A stretch of DNA of 64,000 bases from Primulina eburnea (lineage: Eukaryota > Streptophyta > Magnoliopsida > Lamiales > Gesneriaceae): the NCBI RefSeq assembly GCF_022965805.1, contig NC_133105.1, positions 32,120,447 through 32,184,446 of the forward strand. The letters are read 5' to 3'. Made by a program: the position numbers and the translations under genes. Below, piece by piece: positions 54,159 through 64,000 of the stretch. Under the pieces are notes generated by a model, which was not told the DNA's origin, did not search any database, and was given only the letters and a program-made list of their open reading frames with translations. How positions within the stretch are numbered: position 1 is the first letter of the stretch; every line of letters begins with the position of its first letter.

Positions 54159-56957
54159 ATGGCTGGCGCATATACTCTCAACGCTTATCAGGTTAACTTT
54201 GCCTCTGTTCTCACCATTAAGGATGAGAATCTATTGAAAATGTTTCAGGACATTGAGAAATCAGGACTCCGGAAATTCCTGGAAGCACCAGCAGTTATCT
54301 ACAAAAATGCTCTCCTGGAATTTTACGCCAAAGCAACAGTCCATGAAGGAAGGATTGTTCATACCCAAGGAGATGCTTCTATCTCCATTGATGCCGCACA
54401 CCTAGGCGCAACCTTACTCCTTCCACTTTCGGGTATTTCTGAACTCTCTGATATTTCAAAAACAGATATGTCTGTTGCTCTCACCTCCTTCTCCGCATCT
54501 GGAGAAGAAAGTGTCTCCTTCCTGCCATAAGAAATTGCTCAAGATAGAGTATCAGATTCTGGCCGATATTGTGGCCAAAGCTATTCTGATCAAGGCTAGC
54601 ACCTTCGACAAGTTGACGAAGGAGAAAGTTCAGGTCATGACTGCCATCACCAAGGGGATTAAGGTGGATTGGAGTCATTTTATTTTCAGAATTATGAAGG
54701 ATATGGTTACTCGGAAGAGCTCTGGTTTCGCGGTTCAGATCAGTGTGTTGCTCAAGGATGCTGGTTTCGCATCTACCAGTGATCTCGATGCTACTTCTGT
54801 TACCATGATTGATGCAGCTAATGTTTTGGCTCTAAGGCCTAAGCCAACAGTGACGGAGTTTGTTCCGTTGAAAAAAGAAATTGGGGAAACTGCCTTTAAG
54901 GCTCCCAAACCTCACAAGCAAATTTCAAAGAAACGATTGATTATTTCGACGGATTCCGATAAAACAGCATCAGAAGAATCTGCTGCTGCTGCTCGACCAA
55001 CAATACCGACCCCAGCCAAGAAGAAACCGCGCACCATTCTCAAGATGAAAAAGACAGCAGCACTATCTGAGATTGAGAAAGTACCTATTCGACAGGTCTT
55101 TCCAGAAGCGGTTCCTTCTGTTCAATCGACTGTTACTTCAACTGCACTCGCTACTGCGTCCATCTCAGCACCCTCTTCTGTTACTGCTTTTAAGCCATCA
55201 TCTGGAGTTGTTATTCGGGAACCAGCAAGCAGGTCTTCTGCTTTCCGACCTATTGCGCCCATTCCATCTACTGACAAAGGAAAAGGGAAAATGGTTGAAG
55301 AGCCACCTACTTTTGGTCACAAGACCACTGTCACTACAGGCGTTGACCTTCATCTAGCAGAGATTGAGACCTCTGCAAACGAGGAGATAAAATTCTTTGA
55401 TGAATGGCATACTGTTCGATTGTTCCATTCTTTTGACTACTTCAAAACAAAAGGGAATTACAGCAAGATGATGAATGCCGAAAGGAGGACTTTTCAGCTG
55501 GCAAAAACAAAGAATGTCATCGAGGCTTTGGGCAGAAGGAACTTCATCCTCGATCAACTAAAATGTCAGAAATTGGAATCAGTTTTGAAAGTTATTCAAT
55601 CGAATTTTGATCCTGCCGTTCCTACTGCTGCTCAGGATCAAAATGTTATTTTGATTCTTTCTGATAGACTAAAGCAGATGAATGAGCAACTTCTTGCTCA
55701 AGAACAAGGTTTTGGAGAGCCTACTGTTTATCATGTTGGCCTTGTCCCGATCTTTCAGCAGAATCAGATAGTTGAGGAAAGGACTACCGCCTCCCCAAAG
55801 GCTGCTGTTCTTAGTACTCCTGCATCTCCGACTAGGCCCATTCAGTCCTCATCGCTTTTGTCTGTGCACGAACTGGCTTCAGTTGAGGAAGTCATTGAAT
55901 CAATTGTCCCTACTGTCTCTACCACTTTGGAATTGTCGGCTTCTGGATCTCCTACCCCAGGGAAACAAGTCACAGAACCAGACACTACTTCTCTACTGCC
56001 GAACTTAGAGTTGTTTTCTGCTGAACATCAAGCAGAAATGACCGTTCTTCTGGAACCACCCTCTGCACCTTCTATTGAAGCATCTTCAGTTTCACAGGCT
56101 GCTACAGTACCTATGGAAGAAGTTTTGGCTTCTGACTTGGCTATTCCTACTGAAGATACTACTCCTCCTCTGGTTGTTGTTGCGCCTACTGTTTATGCAC
56201 TTCCAGCAGAAAGCACAGCAGACCTTGTTCCTTCTACTGCATTAATAGATGCTCCTCATGTTTCTACTGCGTTAACTGTCTCCCTCCCTGTTGTGACTGC
56301 GACGACTTCTCGTCTTTCTAAGATCAAACAACGCATTCTTGACCGAACTCCTTCCCCGGAATCAGATGCATTCAATCTCGAACATCAAATTCAGTGTCTA
56401 CAAACCGACCTCAACAACATATCTGATTTAGTAAAACGTATGTCTTATGAAAACCTGGCGGAATTCAGTGGTGCTCATTCTTTCCGAGAGCGAATGGGGA
56501 AATACATCTATCTCACTAAGGAGACCTCGACAAGATGTATGTTGAAGCCTCTGTTTTCAGAACAGCTATATCAAGAACTCACAACGCCATCATGCTTGCT
56601 CAAAATGATATACTCACTCGAATTACTGAGCATGATGATATCTTTCGATCCCTGTCTACTTCTGTGGAACTTTTGGATGCCAAGATTGACTCTCAAAATC
56701 AATCTATCACTGCCTTAGATAATCGCATCTCTTCTCAGACCCCGTATCTGGAGATGTTAACCGATGGCATTCAAAATATTTCCGGCAGACTGAATGATCT
56801 CTTTACCCATGTGGTGGCCGCTGATGCCAAAAAGGGGGAAGATAGAGGAGATCAAGCAGGAGTTAGGCAAACAGAAGACGAGGCTAAACCTTCTAACAGA
56901 AGAGATCAAGAACCTCAAAATGAAGAAATCATTTACAGGGACATTGGAACCGATTAA
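54159..56957 (+). pseudogene. Element G third ORF (env-position, SIRE type)
   Basis: The ATG at 54159 starts MAGAYTLNAYQVNF. The first frame (123 residues) ends at 54530. A frameshift near 54525 moves to the 54475-56718 frame, and another near 56540 moves to 56535-56957. The order is a folded-looking N-terminal domain, a Lys-rich stretch with KKKPRTILKMKK (possible nuclear signal), a long Ala/Ser/Thr/Pro-rich region, and a C-terminal coiled coil (about 56590-56830). I see no obvious signal peptide or convincing membrane segment, so calling it an envelope protein is not justified. Its position matches the env-like ORF of SIRE elements. The N-terminus resembles, from memory, proteins abundant in Lamiales genome annotations. 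Confidence 0.75.
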
Positions 56958-57067
56958 TTTGTTTACTTTAATGCGTTATTAACTTTATCCGTTTGATTAA
57001 ATGTTTATCTGTTTTACTTAACGATTTTCTACTGTTTAGGTTTTGGCATCACCACAAAGGGGGAAAT
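56958..57067 (+). other. Element G 3' untranslated end and polypurine tract
   Basis: This AT-rich stretch ends in CACAAAGGGGGAAAT directly before the LTR. That is the typical SIRE polypurine tract, used to prime plus-strand DNA. Confidence 0.9.
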
Positions 57068-58082
57068 TGTTAGATATGAATTTTATTGTGGCGATGATAA
57101 CTAAAACCAGTAGACCAGCAGACCAACTCAACATAATAGCTTATCAGTAGCTGCTGCTCTAGTAAAACTAAACCAGTAGAAAAGAGATAACAATACAAAC
57201 CAGTAGAGAACGTTTTCTAACGTTGCTATCTTAATTGTTACCGTTAAAGAGTTTCCTAGTACTAGTATTAATTGCAGCATTAAATACTATACGGAGTCAT
57301 TTAATGCATATTACCCAATTAAGTATAAAACAAGACTGATTGTTTTATAGCTTTTCTGCAGGAACCTATTTCGGTAATAAAGCTGATTGTATCAGTTATC
57401 TGAAGACTTCTCTGATTATGAACGTTGAACTCAGTCGATTATATATACTTGGATCAAATCCTTGTTCGATACGACACTTCGCATAATATCATTTTTCAAG
57501 GAACAAAGCTACTCTCTTATCTAACGAATATCAGTTTTCCTTGAGTATTTTAAAAGTTCAACACAAAGAAAAGTAGCACACGCTTCATAGCTTATATCTG
57601 ATCTTTTTGTAGATCATCTTGTGCTACTGATTCTTACACTCTTCACGATCTTTACTGCACTAATATTTTATCAGAAGAGTCTGTAATCTGAAAAGAGTCT
57701 TTTCAGAACTTTGTGTTTCGCATTTTTATAAGTTGAGAAACTAAGAGTTTCAGTAGGCTGAGGTGTAAGTCCTTCTGAAGTGGGTGTGTACAAGTGTTGT
57801 ACTGTAATATCCAAAGTCTTTTAGTTATACCTTCTGGAAACAGAAGAAAGGGAGACGTAGAAGAGTTTATCTTCGAACTTCCATAAACAACTGCTGTCTA
57901 CTGCTTTATTGTTGTTTCAACTACTTCATCAGATTGTTTCCGCACGTTCTATTGTAATCAGGTGAAAGTATTCACACAAGATCGACTACTATCCTTAACA
58001 GGATTCAAGTACCTCATCAAAACGAGTAGAGTTTATTCACCCCCCCCCCCCCCCCCTCTAAACTCAACTTCGATCCTCAACA
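57068..58082 (+). repeat. Element G 3' LTR (1015 bp)
   Basis: It is nearly identical to the 5' LTR. The C run near the end has 17 residues (58040-58056) against eight in the 5' LTR. It is followed by the GTTTT target copy. Confidence 0.97.
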
Positions 58083-61000
58083 GTTTTAATTACATTAATT
58101 AATTGACATGTTTAAAATATTTTTTTCTACATGGTTGCATTAAAAATGTAATTTTTTAGGATTATTCAAGTTGCGATCGAAGAACGGAGACCGAGGGCTG
58201 AAAAACGTAAAATGATTTTATTAAATAATTGTTTTTAATTATTTAAAACATGGTTGATGGTTTTTCATATTTTTGAAAATAAGGTGTTTTGGGGTAATTT
58301 TATACTCCGAGACGTAAATTTTATCGGTGTTGATTTTTCAACAAAAATATGAACTTTTGAGCAACCCGGCTCTTATTTGAACAAAACCTTTTTTATATTT
58401 TAATTAAACTTTAATCAAGCACTAGTGGGCCTAATTTGGGGGCTTAATGGGCTTAAAATTAATTAAGAAATTTAATGGTATATAATATGTAAAGAACCCC
58501 AAACTCTACACAAAAAAGACACGCCTCAATTTTCAGAATTTTGGCACAGCAAAAGACACCATAAACACGCGGCTCACACACAACAAATTGAAAAGGAAAA
58601 TTTCGAACAAGCTCAAGGAATTCAAGCCAAGGTTCTTGCCCTGTTCTTTGAAATCGTCAACGGTTTTTCATGCGTTAAATATGCAAATGCACGCCATATT
58701 TCTTTACTTCAAACATCCATCACACCATAATATTTATTTGAACATGTTTTGAAAAAAACCAGGCACACAACTTGATATTTTCGTAACTATGCTTGCATGT
58801 GTATTAAACTATTGAATTTTGGTTCCAAAATCATGTTTTTATGTTGTGGAAAGGGCTGCCATGAATTAGGATGTTAAGGGGCAAGTTTTACACAAGCTTA
58901 GGGGTCTTAAAACACACTAAAAACGCTGCACACGAAAACAACACAAGTTGGAATCACTTTTTTGTCATGGATTTGAGGGGCTCAGGTTTTATGGGATGGA
59001 TGGCTTAGCTTGGGTTCGGTTGGGACCAAGACTGGGCTAGGACTATGCATGAGTCAGGGGTGGAGTCCTAGCCACGCTAGCACCAGGGGCTGGGAGGTGT
59101 CCTACCCGAGAGGTGATCAAGAAGGGGCGCTGGTGTGCAGCAGCTGGTGCAGGATTTGTTGGCTCGGCAAGGGGCTTTGGGCTGGGCTGGCTGGGCTAGG
59201 GTAGGTCCTTAGGGTCCTAGGAGAGTGCTTGGGGGGCTGGTTCAAGGGGTGGCTCGATGGTTGGGTGGCTAGAAACAAAAACAAGAGTTATAGTGCATGT
59301 GGGTTTCTCGGCCAAGCATGGGTATGATGTATGTGTTCGGTGTTCTACTTAGGGTCGAGTCCTATGGGCTATAAGGGTGCATGCGGGTCCCTAGAGGGTC
59401 TGTTGATGAGTTGGTGCAGGGTGGCTCGAGGTGGCTCGAGCCAAACACAGAAAACGTGAGGGAGAAGCTCATGGCAGCAAGATAGGCGAGAGGTTGCTGT
59501 CAGAACTTCAGGGTTCGCAGCTCGGGTTTACGGGTCTGGGTTTGGTCTGGACTTGGTCTGGGCGTTGTCCAAGGAAGGTTAGGGTCATGAGGGGTCAAGT
59601 GGTTAAGGGCTGGAAGGGTCCTAGAGTAGGTGGGAGTCTTATTGCTCAAAGGTAACAAACGCACAACACTTGCAGATTATTTGGTCAAGTTCCAAGAGAT
59701 TTTTGAGTAAGTCAGGGCTGGTGTTTCGGGCTGGGATTGGTCAGTAGGGTCCCTAGGTGGGTTGGCTCGGGTTTGGCTTGGGTGGTTCGGTAAGGTGTTT
59801 TTCATGGGTCCACGGATGTGGCTCATGACTTAGAAAGGTAGAATAAATAATAAAATTCTATGTTTAAAATTTGGGATCAGAATAACGAGTTTTGGATTTA
59901 TCCGGGATTTTATCGCCGCACGATACATTAATTAAGGAATTAATTGAAACGCCTAGTTTTATGCATAATAAAATTATGAAAAATTATATTTAAACTTAAA
60001 TAATTATTAAAAGTCTAAGATTTTAATTTGGGAAATTTATATTAATGTTTGGTTTAATTCGGGATTAAAACATAGTAATATGCTATATTTAAAGAATAAA
60101 TTAAAAGTCATCGAATTATGCTAAATAAAAATATGAGAAAATTCAGGTAGACTTAAATAATTATTTGGGAGATATTAGAGTCAATGAAATTAAGAAAAAG
60201 TTAAAAACGTGAAATCTTACGTGTAGGGGTAAAACGATAATTTTACACCTGAAAATGAGTAAACGTCAAGGCAGTGTCCTTAATGCTGTTTTATATGATA
60301 ATATGATTATTTGAATGTCTATGGATGTTTTTATGATTTAATATGCCAAAATGTTTATGGATTTTTATATTCTAAAATGTTGATTTTAAACGTTTATGGA
60401 AATGTATATGATTATATTCAAATGTTATTTTAAATGTTATGATTTAATATGTTAAAATGTTGGTTTTAAATGTTTATGGATTTTATGATCTAATATGTTA
60501 TGATTTATTATATTAAACGCTTATGGGTTTTATGATTAAACGAAAACGTTAAAAGATATATTGCATGCTTGGTTTAAAAGAAAAGCGATATTATATGCAT
60601 GTTTTTATTAAGTGATGGAAATAAAAAATGTTGAAGGACGTGAAGGGATTGTGACTAACAAGATGATATGTTGGAGATATCGTGAGGATTATGGTCCCAA
60701 TGGGAGCCCGACGATCGTATTTTCATTGATACGAATATGATGATATGATAATATGAATGGGGATGTCTTGAGGGCAGAAGGCCCCAGAGGGAGCCCATTT
60801 ACGGGAGAAGGCCCTAGAGGGGAGCCCATTTATGGGAAAAGGTCTCTAAAGGAGCCCGTCTATAGGAGAAGGCCCCCGAGGGAGCCCCGACATTCGCATC
60901 TCCATATGAGGATATGATAGGCCAAGGCCAGTTGATTGGTGAGAGTGTTGCTGGTGTCCCCGACGCCCAGTACTGTGGTTATATATAGATGGATCCATCT

Positions 61001-61814
61001 CCCAATACGTTTAAGAACACGAGTCAGAATCACGATCTGAATTTAACAAACAAGAATATGAATATGAATATGAATACGGTGATATGAATATGTTGATATG
61101 AATATGGATACCAATATGAATATATGAAAATGTTTTATGAAAATGTTTATGCAAAAGTTTATGAATATGTTTATGTTTATATGAAAATATTTTTATTTAA
61201 ACTTTATTCATCACGAAAAGGTTTTTTTATTTATTTAAAGTTTCTGCATCATGAAAAGGTTTTTTAAAAACATTTATTGTTAAAGTTTATGCATTTTCAT
61301 GAAAACGCTATTTTAAGTACAAATATTTTTCACTGTTGTATGTGATTTGTATACGTATTATGTTGTTATAAAGATTATGATGTGTTGAGTCTTTAGACTC
61401 ACTAGGTGTGATTGATGCAGGTGATTATGATAGTAATGTTAATGGAGGTCTTGATGGATGATCTGACCGGACTGGATGTGTACATAACCCGAGGACCTAC
61501 GCTAGTTTTCCGCACTAGTTATGATTTATGATTTGATGTAATGTTAAAGATATTTTTACGACGATTTAATTATGAGTGGTTTTTGAGAGGTTATAATATG
61601 GGCTATACTTTTCAAATGTTATTTTTAGGTTTAGTAAGACGTTGACGATTTAAAATATTTTCCTTTGGCTTTTAAATGTTAGTTTGTTATTTATTTTAAA
61701 AATGGTACAATGTATTTTTAAAATACATATATATGTATTCGGCCGATTTAGTAAGAAGGAAAAAAAATATTTTTTTTCTAGAACGTTTTAAGAAAACGAG
61801 TACCAGATGTTTCA
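58083..61814 (+). repeat. Element H right LTR, second part (long gypsy LTR)
   Basis: It continues the LTR begun at 46579 and ends GTACCAGATGTTTCA at 61814, matching the end of the left LTR (45329). Total length without G is about 3.8 kb, in the range of Tekay/Del LTRs. It contains a GC-rich, Gly/Trp-coding-looking section (58990-59650) without a credible gene, AT-rich tandem segments (60300-60560), a 31-33 bp minisatellite (60770-60890) and GAATAT repeats (61060-61130). Confidence 0.75.
60770..60890 (+). repeat. Minisatellite of about 31-33 bp in LTR (four units)
   Basis: Four diverged units share GGAGAAGGCCC..GAGGGAGCCC. The repeat is isolated in AT-rich LTR DNA. Confidence 0.85.
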
Positions 61815-62849
61815 GTTTAGTATGATGATTAAACGAGGTCAAGTCTCGAGTGATTTAGACCGTCATAAATAAATTGTCATTTAAAGTGGTAAACATGACT
61901 TTTACGTTCAATTTATGAAAATTAAGTGTATGTAATTGTGTTAGTATGTGCAGCGGTGGCCCAAGAGAGATCCAGTGAATCCCTCAACATTATATAAGTA
62001 TGTTCGACGTGCAAAAGAAAATATTTTATGTTTTTGAGGTATGTTAAATGTCTTGTGACCAATTGTGAATGGGTTTGGAAGCCGGTGAACGTGGGCGGGG
62101 ACCTCTCCACCCCGGTAAACCATGACCGGGTTTAGATCAAGATTGGAAAGTGGTAAATCATGACCAGAGACCAATCCCATGACCAGAGACCAATCCACCT
62201 GGTAAAGCATGACCGAGGATCTCATGTATGTGTTAGTGGATTTTCCCTGGCAGCCCATTAATGTGATTTAGTCTGATCAGGCACATTTATGTATGGGTCA
62301 CTTGTTTTGACACATATCTCTACGCAAAATGATGAAGTTATGTATGTTCAAGTATGTATGATGCAAGTATGTTAATGAAAAGTTTAATGATTATGGCACG
62401 TCTAAGATTTTGTTATCACGTTCAAGTTTAAGTATGTACGTTCTACTTTAAGGACGCATGTGGTTTTAATATATATTACTTGCTACTTCCAGTTTATACA
62501 TGTTGAGTCTTTAGACTCAGTAGACTTGATCAATGCAGGTGGGGACGAGTATGAGAAGACGAGGGGTGAGGACCAATGAGTCGGCTCGGTCTGCACAGGA
62601 GGCTAAACCCGAGGACTGCCCATGTTTTGAGAATTTGTGAATGTTGATTCCAATACTCTATCTTTCACGAGATTGTTTATGTTGTTTAAATGTGTCCCTT
62701 TTTGCAAACTTTGGTTGTAATTGTTTCTACTTCGAATATTTTTGGACGAGCAGTTTACTATTATCTCAAATTGAAAGATTATTATTTGTTTAAGAAAATT
62801 TTTATATTTCCGCAAATCTTAAAATAGTTTAAAAGTACTGTACTTTACA
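61815..62849 (+). repeat. Tekay-type LTR remnant (element I)
   Basis: It ends CTGTACTTTACA at 62849 directly before a tRNA-iMet primer site. It carries TGTTGAGTCTTTAGACTCA, which also occurs in the element H LTR (about 61385). A duplicated CATGACCAGAGACCAATCC lies at about 62160-62200. The left part is missing because element H adjoins at 61814/61815. No gene is present. Confidence 0.7.
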
Positions 62850-63081
62850 GTTGGTATCAGAGCGATGTTCTAGTAAAGGGTTATGTATATTCCAGTTGCG
62901 AGAATCTCACGAAGTCACACCTCAAGTTTGTAAGTTTTAAACTTTTAAATTATATCATGTAGTAAGCATCAAGTCATGACTTTAGACGTACAGGTTTTAA
63001 TTTCAAATTACGTGCATCTTATGATATGGATATTATGTTCATGCAAGTTGGGTTTACATGTTGGGTAACTTTTGGAACAGT
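62850..63081 (+). other. Element I leader and primer site
   Basis: TTGGTATCAGAGCG at 62851 matches initiator-Met tRNA priming. The leader is AT-rich up to the gag ATG. Confidence 0.85.
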
Positions 63082-63445
63082 ATGTCTCCCAGACGTAGGA
63101 TTGTGCGTGAAGAAGGCGATGAGAATAGAGAAGCCCAGGATGGGGAGAGGGACACTCCTCCTCGTCCATCGCCAGATATGCAAGCTCATATGATTGCAGG
63201 AATGACTTAGTTCTTCACACAATTTGCGGGGAATAATGCTGCAGTGGATACAGGGGTGAGGCTCAGACCAGAGGCAGTTTGTGAGAGGTTTAGGTGGATG
63301 GATCCGAAGGAATTCTTGGGGACTACTGACCCGATGATAGCTGAAGGATTTATTAAGTCCATCAATGTAATTTTTTTGTTTATGGAGCTGCAGAATGCAG
63401 ACAAGGTCAGGTGTGCCACATTCGTTCTGACAGGAGATGCCAGAC
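63082..63445 (+). pseudogene. Element I gag, N-terminal part
   Basis: The ATG at 63082 starts MSPRRRIVREEGDE. A TAG after about 41 codons (MIAGMT) interrupts it. The reading then resumes in the same frame with FFTQFAGNN and the conserved gag block FRWMDPKEFLGTTDPMIAEGFIKSINVIF...NADKVRCATFVLTGDARL. It ends at an LTR insertion at 63446. The sequence is of the Tekay/Del gag type but distinct from the E1/E2/B gags. Confidence 0.88.
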
Positions 63446-64000
63446 TGTAATGCCCGATATTCATATCATGTTAATCTGAGATTATTGATTATGAATTGAT
63501 GTGATTATAGAAGGATCATTCTGAGGCACGATTCGAGATAGCGTGTGATATGTGATGTGCCAGTACAAAACACCTTGTGCATATGCGCGACACTAATGCG
63601 CGCATATGCGCAAGGCAGGCAGAAAACCTCGCGCATATGCGCGGAGATAGGACGCGCACATGCGCGGGCATGGCAGTGGACCTCTCTTCGCTCATATGCG
63701 CGAGTACTTGAATGTTTTATGCGCGGATACCAGTAGGTCTCGCGCATATGCGCCGAGGGAGGTCGCACATATGAGCGAGACGTGATGAATAAAGAATAAG
63801 CCACCCATTCATTGCCATGCAATTTGATATATATATTGCCATTTCTTCATTATGTTCAGAAGAATAAAATCGAGAAATCCTCCAGAACTCCCTTAAAACT
63901 TCAATTTTTCTTAGAATTTGATTTTGCAAGATCCGTCTATCAGAATTTGAATCCGAACACAGTTCTGAGATCCTATCGTCAACATCTACAAAAGGACGTA
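63446..64000 (+). mobile_element. Element J: LTR of a related gypsy family, runs off right edge
   Basis: It begins TGTAATGCCCGATATTC inside gag of element I. The start (TTAATCTGAGATTA) and the stretch near 63930-63990 (TTTGAATCCGA, CCTATCG, GGACGTA) align with the start and post-TATA part of the B LTR (TGTAAGGCCCGAGATG..., 9775-9860). It is therefore a diverged relative. Only the first 555 bp are visible. Confidence 0.85.
63579..63780 (+). promoter_or_regulatory. Array of about eight GCGCATATGCGC motifs, U3 of J LTR
   Basis: Palindromes of the form CGCGCATATGCGCG and one- to three-base variants lie at about 63579, 63600, 63629, 63652, 63690, 63718, 63741 and 63765. A TATA run (63826-63837) follows about 50 bp later. 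The layout matches the GC-motif array of the B, E1 and E2 LTRs, but the motif is different. Confidence 0.75.

Larger units (their letters stand above)
46657..58082 (+). mobile_element. Element G: Ty1/copia SIRE/Maximus-type with third ORF
   Basis: The LTRs are 46657-47659 and 57068-58082 (TGTTAGATATG...CCTCAACA). The perfect target duplication is GTTTT. The primer site is at 47661 and the polypurine tract AAAGGGGGAAAT ends at 57067. Gag, then pol in copia order (protease-integrase-RT-RNase H), then a long ORF between pol and the 3' LTR define the SIRE layout. The two LTRs differ at only about ten places by eye, so the insertion is recent. Nevertheless every ORF is broken. Confidence 0.97.

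Noticed and set aside
54159..56957. Host gene or viral envelope gene
   Set aside because: It lies between pol and the polypurine tract of a copia element with an intact target duplication, so it belongs to the element. No envelope hallmarks were seen.
59010..59655. GC-rich ORFs (Gly/Trp-rich) in the long LTR
   Set aside because: The composition is low-complexity, there is no domain, and the region lies wholly within an LTR without coding conservation.
1..64000. Endogenous pararetrovirus or other integrated virus
   Set aside because: All RT-bearing segments are assigned to gypsy or copia elements with LTRs, tRNA primer sites and integrase. No movement protein or coat protein motif was seen.

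Overview
This window is nuclear DNA of a flowering plant, almost certainly a eudicot. Essentially all of it is transposable-element sequence, and no host gene, rRNA gene or functional tRNA gene is visible. The evidence is plant Ty3/gypsy chromovirus (Tekay/Del-type) and Athila-type polyproteins, Ty1/copia elements of SIRE/Maximus and Tork/Angela type, a CACTA DNA transposon remnant, initiator-Met and Asp tRNA primer sites, and long AT-rich LTRs. The third ORF of the SIRE element resembles, from memory, a family common in Lamiales genomes (for example Dorcoceras). An asterid host is therefore plausible but not proven.

Left half (1-31340) is a nested stack. Element A is an Athila-like gypsy element on the minus strand (5' LTR from 30543, gag-pro-RT-RNaseH-IN down to 6486). 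It was cut by four insertions. Element B is a plus-strand Tekay-type gypsy element (9301-24371, target duplication AGCTT). A copia solo LTR lies at 6759-8918. A CACTA element sits in gag (28269-29648, target duplication TGT). An LTR at or before 5943-6485 sits just past the end of pol. Element B was itself cut by element C (12827-20042, minus strand, target duplication ACTGA). The LTR at 5943-6485 was cut by element E1 (1-5942, minus strand, running off the left edge). The 5' LTR of A was cut at 31340 by copia element D2.

Middle (31341-42171): copia D2 (3' LTR 31341-33494, decayed pol to 35112) abuts gypsy E2 (3' LTR 35113-36918, pol and gag to 41520), which is truncated inside gag. E2 then joins a tRNA-like/SINE-like segment (41521-41774) and an inverted fragment of Athila gag (41775-42171). 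The missing 5' ends of D2 and E2 imply a deletion or rearrangement at 41520.

Right half (42172-64000): an inverted LTR fragment (42172-43671) meets a plus-strand LTR (43672-45329) that ends in a perfect 26-bp hairpin. A 1.25-kb non-coding internal region and a long second LTR (46579-61814) follow. That LTR was split by an 11.4-kb SIRE-type copia element G (46657-58082, target duplication GTTTT). G has gag, pol and an env-position third ORF, all with frameshifts or stops, and possibly a small antisense gene. The window ends with a Tekay-type LTR remnant, primer site and gag (61815-63445), interrupted by another LTR that runs off the right edge (63446-64000).

The most interesting structure is in the LTR promoters. 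Three related LTR types carry arrays of 6-8 short CpG-rich, mostly palindromic motifs immediately upstream of the presumed TATA box. The motif is ACCGCGGGTGCGGT in E1, E2 and B, and GCGCATATGCGC in the last LTR. Position is conserved while the motif differs. Several elements also combine nearly identical LTRs with badly decayed coding regions, which suggests mobilisation in trans.
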